Shown here one piece after another: positions 1 through 9,600 of a stretch of DNA of 25,000 bases. The notes under the pieces were generated by a model. That model did not search any database and was not told the DNA's origin. It was given only the letters and a program-made list of their open reading frames with translations. The position numbers and the translations under genes are program-made. Origin of the DNA: Cristatella mucedo (taxonomy: Eukaryota > Bryozoa > Phylactolaemata > Cristatellidae); the NCBI GenBank assembly GCA_009760855.2, contig WPIO01000189.1, positions 126,001-151,000 of the forward strand, given 5' to 3'. How positions within the stretch are numbered: the first letter of the stretch is position 1; each line of letters starts with the position of its first letter.

Positions 1-622
1 ATCGAGCTTAAAATCCCGATGGGATATTGCACCATTCTATAGCACCTTTATTCTAATTTAACTGACACATCGGATGCATTTCTCATAAAATCTTGAAGAA
101 ACTAGAATTATAATATAAATAAATAGAAATAGAATACAAGTATAAAAGAAGAAACTAGATTGCAGCAGCTCATTACTCGACTATACGTTCGATGCCTACC
201 TTCGCCAGCCGAAGAGAACAGATATAGAGCTCAGAGGTTACATGCAAGGAGGGAATCAGGTCAGATGCCCCACCCACCTTTACTCACACTGGTGGCCTTT
301 CTCTCTGGATCGGCAGGTTCGAAGCGTTCTAATTCTGCCATCCACCAGTAGCATCAGCCGTATTGTCCGCCCAGTATTATAACAGCGATGCTGCTTTTTT
401 TCCAAAGACAGTTTAGGCTGTCGTTCAAGCTGAAGTCGTCTGACTGAGTGAATTCGTTTAGTATTCCAAGCCGAAATGTGAGTAAGAGTGTTGATTCCTA
501 CGACTCGTAGAGTGCACCTTGTGACGAATTTGGTTTTTTGCACACAGTCCTTTATCTTTACGGCCAAATACTTCGAGCGTCTGAAACTCCGGAAACAGTA
601 ATTTATAGTTAACTTAACCTAC

Positions 623-989
623 CTGCTGAAGCAGCATCCAGACATCCCTACGTTCGACCAATGGCCAGATTCCTGCAACTGGCACCATTTTAGGTCGAGC
701 AAAGGGCTCTGGTGGCAGGCAGTAAGTATATGTCCGAAGCCCAGAAAAGCCAAACACTCTTCCACTAAGTTTGGATCTCATATCGGAAAAAGTAATGATA
801 ATACGTGTTTAATTCTTTAGGGTGAAGCTGCTGAGCAATGCTTCCCACCGAGACGACTGACACGTTTCCATTCCTAAACCGGAGCGTTGAATCGTCTTCG
901 TCGATAAAGTCCTTAAAATAACTTCGCTCCCCCTCAGCAAAGGTACGTATTGAGCACCACGAGCTGATTCCGTGACCGAAGTGGAAGCT
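623..989 (-). pseudogene. Protein-like minus-strand fragment with a frameshift, family unknown
   Basis: One minus-strand frame (989-768) reads SFHFGHGISSWCSIRTFAEG, then YFKDFIDEDDSTLRFRNG and AQQLHPKELNTYYHYFFRYE, and stops at 767-765. A second frame, one base offset, continues at once with SGRVFGFSGLRTYTYCLPPE, then RPKMVPVAGIWPLVERRDVW and MLLQQ, ending at a donor-like CAG/GTAGGT at 623. A possible acceptor lies 42 bases on, followed by TLEVFGRKDKGL. The amino-acid composition is far from repeat translation. It could be a decayed gene or transposon fragment, an assembly error in a live exon, or two overlapping exons. No function assigned. Confidence 0.35.
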
Positions 990-1199
990 CTCAGCTCTGA
1001 TCTGTGAATGACGACCATACGGTCTGGCTGTGCCTTGTGTGCCAGCTATCCGGTGTGATGGAGCGATCGCTCCGGTCTCCTCCCATCACAGAGAGTTACT
1101 TCGAGCTCGACTCGGCACTAACCCAATGCCCGAAAAAGATAGGCCGATAGAAGCTTTTTCCTAAATTATCTGCTCATGCCGTTAAGCAGAGCTGAACTT

Positions 1200-1410
1200 T
1201 CATTTCGTTCGCAATAAATTAATCTTAGCTGATTTAGCAGTCTTACTTGTATAGCCGCGGACGAGTTTTAACGGCTGTCACCACCGCTTGCAGTTGGCAG
1301 CACAGGATCGCCCACTGCAGGATTCGAACCCACGACCCTTCGGTAGTGAAGAGCGAGCACCTTACCTCCTCCTGGGCTATGACGACCCTGGGCCCCAGCC
1401 ATCCCACAGT
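1200..1410 (-). mobile_element. tRNA-derived SINE-like element, copy 1
   Basis: The reverse strand of about 1325-1395 has an A-box-like TAGCCCAGGAGG and a B-box-like GGGTTCGAATCC at tRNA-like spacing. The stretch from TTAGCTGATTTAGCAG (about 1226) through the CACCACC segment is repeated with divergence at 12014-12085, so this is an interspersed element and not a functional tRNA. Confidence 0.55.
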
Positions 1411-1524
1411 GGGCGTCGACCGTTCGGTGGTAGACCTTCGTGTGACTCACTTCAATATTGAAGCAGCAAACGGGCACTGAGCCATTCGAAAATGCTCAGG
1501 CAAACGTGAAACGATCTGCTCCTA

Positions 1525-1605
1525 TAGAGTCGGTTATCTAGTGTCGCATGACATAAATACAATAAAAATGTATTTAGAGTTGGTTATCTAGTGACGGCAT
1601 GACAT
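1525..1605. repeat. Short imperfect direct duplication, about 50-base period
   Basis: The block AGAGTCGGTTATCTAGTGTC followed by GCATGACAT recurs 50 bases later with three differences. Nothing else in the surrounding 1410-1690 interval was recognised. Confidence 0.6.
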
Positions 1606-1631
1606 GTCCACAGACCGGCACCGTCTGCTGG

Positions 1632-1742
1632 CTGCTGCTACTATTTTTACTTTTACTGCTACTACTATTACTACTAACAATCACAAATATGTATAGCGTG
1701 CTCAGAGAACTTATCTCTTTCTAGGCCTTTACATATTCTTTA
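1632..1742 (-). mobile_element. Repeat tail copy (GCCTAGAAAGAGAT type), minus strand
   Basis: The reverse complement reads ATGTAAAGGCCTAGAAAGAG, then ATAAGTTCTCTGAGCAC, the tail shared by several copies in the window. It is followed by a degenerate ACT/ATT triplet run (1632-1690), as expected for the 3' end of such an element. Confidence 0.6.
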
Positions 1743-2072
1743 GGGGATGTATGTTAATACGGCCAGTGAGAAACATGCACAGCATCGGCAGGAGTAGGCG
1801 TGACGAGTGACAATTTATATGGACCCAAAAGAACTCGCGAGGGCTAGGGTGTCACGACTGCATACCTTTCTTCATATCTCCTGGTAACGTGATTTTTTAT
1901 CCTGCTCTCACTTGCCGTCCGCTTTGGAGTCGCGGACATCAATTGCGTACGACGTGAGCTCCAGCAGAAAACATTCGCGGCAGCTACTAGCGACTACAGC
2001 GACTGAAGTCCACATGTGTGACCTGCCTCGATTCTCATATTGGTGAATACCCACAATGCTGACCTCCAGCAT

Positions 2073-2118
2073 ATTTAAAGTTCCTAGACAGAGATTAAGT
2101 TCTCCTGGGTGATACACA
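2073..2118 (+). mobile_element. Repeat tail copy, plus strand
   Basis: TTTAAAGTTCCTAGACAGAG then ATTAAGTTCTC matches the shared tail found near 6.7, 10.4, 17.2 and 20.5 kb. No clear head is visible upstream, so it is a short fragment. Confidence 0.5.
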
Positions 2119-2459
2119 TCATAGTTACCATATTATCCTAGCCCGGAAGCGGAGGTGCGGTCAGCGAGCCCGGTTTAGCGGTCGCGACGGTTGCGTGCTC
2201 GAAGGGCAGTCTGCTGCATGCTAGAATTATCTACTCTCCTTTATTCGGTTTGATTTAAATTTTCCTCATACATTCTGGTTCTTCGCCAGGTTTACGCTCC
2301 AGTGCGCAACCGCTAACTCTCTGTACTGAGCCGCTCGAGCAAAGGAAATCCCCTGACGCTGAACATCAAATACGCTTGCGGCCCTCAGTCTCACGAGGCA
2401 GCCAGTTTACACTTTTTAATTGCATAGAATGCTCAGGATACGTTATATTGTCAGAACCT

Positions 2460-3260
2460 GACAGTCCTGTCGTGTCAGCTGCGAGTGCTATTTCCTCGCG
2501 CGTCAACTAGTCTCGCGGCATTGCTAAAGGACTCGCTGCCGCCAGAGCAGCCGACCGCGCTCCGTCAGGTGACACGCAGCTGATCCAATAGCAGCTGGCG
2601 TTGCATTTTGCCCGGCGCAGTGAAATGCCTTGCGTGTAGCTAGGCTTGGGCGACGCCGACCGCTAGATTGTCGCGTTGGCCATCATGCCAGAGGTAAGGG
2701 TTTGCAGCGAACTGTGACGGACGCCCTCGAAGGCTCGCATTGACAAGCGCTGCGCTTCGACGCTTGTGAGCAGATGGCTATCCGTTCCCTGCGGCCGCTG
2801 TAGCTCGCCCCGCGGCGTCGCTATGAATTCGCGCCGGACCGGTGTGAGCGCCGTAGCGAGGCCGGCGGTCATCTATTACCCGGTTGCGCTATAGGCGCTT
2901 CTTTGAATCTTTCTCTCGAAGCCACTTGCCGCTCGCGTGTCGCTGGCCTCTGCAGCAGTCTAGAGCCTCCATCTCTACGGCGGTCACCTTCGCGTCGTTC
3001 GTCCATCGCCTTGCCAGTCCGAGTCCCGTTCCTCACAGCGTATAGCGCCCGCAGTGCGCCGGGAGAGGTCGTGCGGGCGATGTCGTTGCTCGAGTTGCAC
3101 TCCTCGCCGCCGTCGCTTCAGAGGTCCGGTCGACGCCTGCGCGGGGGGGGGGGCGTGTGAGCGGCACTCGCCCGTCGGACGTCCAGAAGGGACTCGTGAA
3201 ACCGCCCGGGGCATCGTTTCAGCAAGCGCTAGACGGCCGTCGTTTGCGAGCTCACTGGCG
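2460..3260 (+). promoter_or_regulatory. CpG-rich segment around KIF3A exon 1; probable promoter/5' UTR zone
   Basis: CpG dinucleotides are visibly denser here than in the flanking AT-richer DNA, and the segment spans the proposed start codon at 2685 and the first half of intron 1. This fits a CpG-type promoter, though no TATA box or transcription start can be placed. An ETS-like CCGGAAG sits upstream at 2143-2149. I looked for an RFX X-box, common at ciliary genes, and saw only half-site-like GTTGC words, which are not convincing. Confidence 0.4.
2685..2693 (+). CDS. KIF3A: KIF3A coding exon 1 (start codon, 3 codons)
   Basis: ATG CCA GAG is followed directly by the donor GTAAGG. It is phase 0 and joins in frame to exon 2, which has an in-frame TAG just before its acceptor and so cannot carry its own start. 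MP is a common N-terminus among kinesin-2 motors, and the resulting 11 residues before the conserved [10 protein letters not shown] is close to the family's usual length. The 5' UTR boundary is not visible. A different upstream start exon cannot be excluded. Confidence 0.6.
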
Positions 3261-3511
3261 TCTCTTTGATGTCATTATAGCAACGGAATCTTAAGGACAC
3301 GCAGAACGTCCGCGTGGTCGTACGATGTCGTCCCATGAACGAAACGGAGAAGTCTTCGAACTGCAAGCTTGCAGTACAGGTAGGCGTCGTGCGAAAGAGA
3401 TTCTGTCTCTGTCTCCCTCTCTGTCTCTCTCTGTCTCTCTCTCTGTCTCTCTTTGTCTCTCTGTCTCTCTCTCTCTGTCTCTCTCTCTCTGTCTCTCTCT
3501 CTCTGTCTCTC

Positions 3512-3580
<69 letters not shown>

Positions 3581-3583
3581 GTC

Positions 3584-3618
<35 letters not shown>

Positions 3619-6600
3619 TTCTGGCAGCGAGCTTGCAGCGACTGCATCGCCTGCAGTGAGCACCTTCTACCCGATCGGCCCAGTGCTCCTCCTGTTCCAC
3701 TGCTCCTGCACTGTGCATGCAACATGCCCACGATTTGCCTGATCCGGGATCTTCGAACGTGCGTTGCTAGCTCGTACGGCAGTTTATTCGGCCGGCGGCC
3801 AGCACAGCAGTCAGCTTAGCGGGGAGGGGGAAGGGGAGGTGACTCCTGCTTCCGAGCTGGTGTAGCTGAAGCGAGCTTGGATTGGACAGGCTTCAGCGCT
3901 TTGGCTTCAGCCCACGAGGCGTGTAAAGCTGCTCGTGTGCAGCTGCTAGATGTCTGCTAGCCTGAACTATCGCTAGGGGGCGCTGAAAGGCAATGCCTGG
4001 TTCGAAGGTGCTGCTAGCTCGTGCTTGTAAGTCCGTAAGTCGTTTTGCAGCGTAGCGCTGCCACGTACCGTTCTCGGGCGCTAGCTAGCAGTTTGCTGCA
4101 CTTCTGGTCCTCTGCCTCGACAGCATGGCTTGGTTTCCGAACCGTCCGGCATGCTGAGCGCTCAGCTCGTCTTGTCATGCACGCTCGATTGTGAGCGCCG
4201 CCTAGCGGCCCGTGCCTCAGGCTCCTGCGGCAGCATCCGCGCCAGCACTGGCCACTCGCCAGTGCTGCGCGGTCAGTGGTGTAGGCACGGGTTTAGACTG
4301 GTTGAGACCGGCTGCTGCTGCTGCAGGTGGACTCGGCACGCGGCTCGCTCACCATACAGAAGCCGGGCGAGTCGGTCGACTCGGCCGAGCACAACAAGAC
4401 GTTCACGTTCGACCTGGTGTTCGGCCCCGACTGCAAGCAGCTGGACGTGTACAACGAAGTGGCGCGTCCGCTCGTCGACTGCGTCCTCGATGGCTACAAC
4501 GGTGCGCACCCCCACGCTAGCCGCAGCCGCCCGCTGCTGCCCCTTCGGTCGAATGCCCGGCTGCCACACTTGTCCCGTGGCTGGGTGCTAGGTTGCCCCG
4601 TGGCTAGGAGGGGAGGAGGGGACTGCTGCTGCTGCTGGTGCAGGGGGCAGGTCGCTGGTACGCTCCACTCGCAGGCACCATATTCGCCTACGGCCAGACC
4701 GGCACGGGCAAGACGTTCACCATGGAGGGAGTGCGGAGTGTGCCAGAGCTGCGTGGCATCATACCCAACTCATTTGCGCACATCTTTGGACACATCGCCA
4801 AAGCCGAGGGTGACACCAGGTCGGTGCGTGCTGCTGCTTGCTGCTTGCTGCTGCTGCTGCTGCTTGCTGCTTGCTGCTGCTGCTGCTGCTTGCTGCTTGC
4901 TGCTGCTGCTGCTGTTGCTGTCGTTGCCTCCCCCTCTGTCTCTCCTCCCCCCCTCGGAGTGCAAGCCTGTCGATGGCTCATCAGCGTCGTCGCTGACATG
5001 CTCTGCCCGCAGGATGGAGCTTGCCCTCGTTGACGACACAGGGGGGGGGGTTCGAGTCCTGCTGCAGACATTCCTCAGACAGTCCTCGTGCTGGCTGCAA
5101 GCAGCAGGGGGAAAGCAGCTAATAAGGCTCCTCTGTCGCTACGAGCAGCTCACTCACTGCCTGCGGTGGACTCTCTTTGCTGAGTCACAGCAGACGTACA
5201 TTACACCTATTACAAGTCACTCGTGGAAGTGCTGGTCACGGAAGACAAGGCTGCGCCATCTTGCCACGTGACGGAGGAAAGGACAGACTTTCTCTCACTT
5301 TAATTAGTACAGATAGAACTAGTGAGGTTGTTGAATCGGCTTTGACCTATTACATCCTGCCTACTTGCCATCGTGTGACCGTCGATAGTCTGTCGGCCAT
5401 GCCCTATTAGAGCCAAAATAGCTTAATATCACTTGACACACTGTTTGTTTGCAAGCAGCGCCCTGCTGACTGTGTGCCATGCGTTTTTTCCTGAAACCGC
5501 TGAGCTGTGAGCATGCCTGCTGGTGGTGCATGCACGCACAGGTTTCGTTTGACGCACTCAACGTTTGCCCACACATCCCTTCAGGTTTCTCGTCCGTGTG
5601 TCCTATCTGGAGATATACAACGAGGAGGTCCGCGACTTGCTCGGCAAGGATCAGGATGCAAGGCTAGAGGTCAAAGAGCGACCGGACACTGGCGTCTACG
5701 TTAAGGACCTGTCGGCTTTCGTCGTGAACACAGCAGACGACATGGACCGCATAATGTCCATCGGAAACAAGAATCGTAAGTGGTCATACGGCGCCGCCCT
5801 GCAATAATCTTTGTAGGGCAGACATGTCAAATTAACCTTACTTCTGCCACCTCTGGCTTGCAACTGCATTTCGAAGAGTAGGCCGTGGCTTCCTCAGAAA
5901 AACTTGTGTGCACAACCTGGTAGCAATTTCGGATTCAGGACTGGACTGTGCTCGGTCCACCTGAGATCTTCTCTCCGAGATGTGCAGTTGTGGAACGTAA
6001 GTGCTACGATGATCTGCATTGATTGCAGCTTGATGACTGTGAGTAGTTTTACAAAAAAAAGATCAGATTTTTGTGACATCGTCGTTGCGACTCAACGTGC
6101 ACCGTCACCCGTGAAATATCTGGCACCGTAGCTTGCAAAGGATCTGCATCTGACTCTGACGGCACCTCCTCCTAGCTCCTCCAGACTCCTAGCTCCTCCA
6201 GACTCCTAGCTCCTCCACACTCCTAGCTTCTCCACACTCCTAGCTCCTCCACACTCCTAGCTCCTCCACACTCCTAGCTCCTCCACACTCCTAGCTCCTG
6301 CTTCAGGCGTGCATTTGAGCATTCCCTGCGGCACTTATGTTGCCACCTGGATTTTTCTTTTTGATAAAGTTTGCTCACTTCTCCTGCTGCGTATGCCCTA
6401 GGCGTGGGACACGGTGAACCCGTGACCTCCACAGCCAGAAAAGCGACTCGCTTTGAGTCAGCCATTTTGACATTGGCTGACATCGGCCGTGCATCGCCCC
6501 TTCTCCTGTAGGCACTTCCAGATCGTCGTGATGTGTGCACGCCTGTTTGCGTGTCTGCTGCCTGCTTCGAAGGATGAGTACCTGCTGTCTGCTGCGAATA

Positions 6601-9600
6601 ATCATGTTATTCATTTTGTTTGTTTTTCAAGCATGATTTTACTTACTATTCTATTGCGTATCACTTTGCAGCAAATGTAAAGCGCCTAGAAAGAGATTAA
6701 GTTCTCTGAGGGCGCTTTATCAAGTGCAATATTATTATTATTATTGTTATTATTAATAATGCATTTGATATTGCGCCCTCAGAGAACTCAATCTCTCTCT
6801 AGGTGTTTTACATTTGCTGCAAAGCAAGTGTGATCGAATGGTTAGTGGTAGCATGCTCAATAAGCCACAGGTATAACATGGTTAGGGGTGACATGCACAA
6901 GGTCAGCATGCAAGTATGGTTAGTGCCAGCATGCACAGTGTCAGCACGCATAAGCACGTAAAGGACGAATCACAGGGATCCGCTAAATGCTGTCCTAAAT
7001 AGATGCGCGCAAAGGGCGTGTGCCTGCTGTGCTCCTGCGAAGGGGGGTGCGTGCCTGCTGTCTGCTCTCTTTGCTGTAATCCGATTGGCTGATTCCCATG
7101 CGACGACCGGCGCCTGTCGTTGCTCGCCTTCACCTTTAACCGTCTCCGGTGGCCTCGCTTCAGGATCGGTTGGTGCTACCAACATGAATCAGCACAGCTC
7201 ACGGTCGCACGCCATCTTCACCGTGACGATAGAGTGCAGCGAGAAGGGCGGTGATGGCGAGCAGCACGTGCGCGTCGGCAAGCTTCACCTCGTCGACCTC
7301 GCTGTGAGTAGCTCGTCCCACCGCCGCCGCCCCCTTCGCGCGCAGGGGGCGGTGCCCCCCCCCCCCCCCGGCGCACACCATCGATGCTTCAGACCCTGCA
7401 CCACGGCTGGCCTTTACCGTGCGCCACGGCAGGTAGCGAAACCAAAGACGATAGACTCGTGGATAGCTGCTAATGAGCTATCCATATCTATCCTAAATCT
7501 GAGTGTAGTCTGAGTGTAGTCTGAGTGTATCCTATCTGAGTGTAAAAGCGTCGTACTGCACAGGAGAAGGAGAGCGTGCCGAGCATGGACGCATCGAGTT
7601 GCCAGCACGCGAGAGCCTCGACGGAAGTGCTTCCGGCCTTGCCGCGCCGGTGCCTCCTCGGCATGAGCTCTGTGCTCTCTGTCTGTTTACTTTTCCTCAC
7701 GAGCCTCCGGGGAAGGGGTTCCTGGCTCCGGCCACTTCGTGGTTGGGCATTTTCCGAGAAACGGAAACGGAACAAACTTGCAACTTTCGTTTCCGAGTTA
7801 GCGGATGATGTGCTATTGATTTGCCGTGCCGGCAGCGGAGCGTTTTCGTGCACCACGTGACCATGCTGGACGATACGTTTTGGCGAGGCCACTTGCGCGC
7901 CGTTATCCCAGAGTGAAGCGTCTGAATAGAGATGAGATTCTCTTAGGGTGGTTTGCAAATGAGTTGCCGTATTTTACCGTGTAAAAGTCCCCTTTTTTTC
8001 CTCCAAAATTTGGGGTCAGATAATGGGAGAGGGGTCTTATACATGGGAGGTTAGATTTTTGCTCAAGTATTTTGCTATACAACTTATCTGCTTTGAATGC
8101 ATTTCCGGAATTTGAACGCATTTCTGGCATTTCAAATGCAATGGACAGAACAGATGATGATGCAGTAGAGAGTGACGACAACAATGATGATTATAGAATT
8201 TTCACCAAATTTTAAGCCTTTCATATGAACCAGGAAGATGGAGAGGGTATCATCACCATTCCTGATGAAGAGGCTAGCGATGGCGATGGCATGAGTGATT
8301 GTTATGAATCTTGATATTGTTCAGTTCATTCGGTTATTGAATATAAATATTTTTCCCAAGAAATTGATTCGCATATTTGGGTAGCCTATACAAATGGGGG
8401 AGGGGGCTTAGACACGGTAAAATAAGGGTTTAGATTATATTTTCTCCACTAAGCGTGTCTCTGCTTGCTTGCTTTTGCCAGGGCTCCGAGCGTCAGTCCA
8501 AGACTGGTGCCACGGGGCAGCGGCTCAAGGAGGCAACCAAGATAAACCTGTCGCTGTCCACCCTGGGCAACGTCATCTCGGCGCTCGTGGACGGCAAGAG
8601 CAGTCACATACCGTACCGTAACTCGAAGCTCACCCGCCTCCTGCAGGACTCGCTTGGCGGCAACTCCAAGACAGTCATGGTGCGTCGCCAAGGCGTCGCC
8701 AAGCGACGCGACGTGCCGGTTCTCTCTTGGTGCATTGGCTATTGCAGCCTGTCAGGGCTTTGATACTCGCTAGCAAGTGTTCCACGGACTCTCATTCTCG
8801 CACACTGCCGTCTGTCTGTCGCCCAACTCTTACACGACGGCATTCTTCCATCGCTCCTTTCCGCCTAGTGTGCCAACTGCGGGCCGGCAGACTACAACTA
8901 TGACGAAACGATCAGTACGCTGCGCTACGCCAATCGAGCGAAGAACATAAAGAACAACGCCAAGATCAACGAGGACCCCAAGGATGCTCTGCTCCGGCAG
9001 TTCCAGCAGGAGATCGAACTCCTGCGCAAGCAGCTGGAGGATGGTGGTGGCGGAGCCGGTGCGGAGGCGCACGCGTAGGGCAGCAGCAGCAGCAGCGTAG
9101 GGCAGCGGCAGCAGCAGCAGCGTAGGGCAGTGGCAGCAGCAGCAGCAGCAGCATCGGGTTTCGTGCGCACACTCGTGTAAGCACAATTGTGTGAGGCACT
9201 TCATCACTGCGTACGTGGCGTGCGTCAGATCAGCACCCGCCTGTGCTCAGTACCCAGCTGACCGTGAGCAGAGAAGCCAACGACACGAGCACACACAGGC
9301 TTGCACACACACACATGCACACATGCACACACACACACACACACACGCACACACAGGCTTACACACACACACAGACACACGCACGCACGCACACTAATGC
9401 TGCACACTCTTGCACGGAGCACAGCCGAGATTGCAGTGTCACCACGTGACTGCTGTCCACGTGACTCTTGCGTTCATTCACTAGTCTGTAATCGTCTAGG
9501 TGCATCTGGCGACGAGGAAGGTGGAAGCAGTGGCGACGATGACGACGAGGACATCATCGTTGATGGTCAGCCTCAGAAAAAGAAGAAGCAGAAGTTCAGG

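Noticed and set aside
1325-1395. A possible tRNA gene on the minus strand
   Set aside because: A- and B-box-like words are present, but the acceptor stem does not pair and a diverged second copy exists at 12 kb, so it is a SINE head.
3229-3819. Several long open frames on both strands with Ser/Leu- or Arg/Glu-rich products
   Set aside because: They are translations of the CT/TCTG microsatellite in intron 2. Only 3281-3379 within them is a real exon.
4829-5071. Leu-, Ala- or Gln-rich reading frames
   Set aside because: They come from the CTG repeat just after the exon 4 donor and have no protein-like sequence outside it.
6165-6300. A CRISPR-like array
   Set aside because: The 17-base units are directly adjacent with no unique spacers, and the context is a eukaryotic intron, so it is a minisatellite.
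9191-9449. His/Thr-rich frames
   Set aside because: They are translations of the CA repeat in intron 8.
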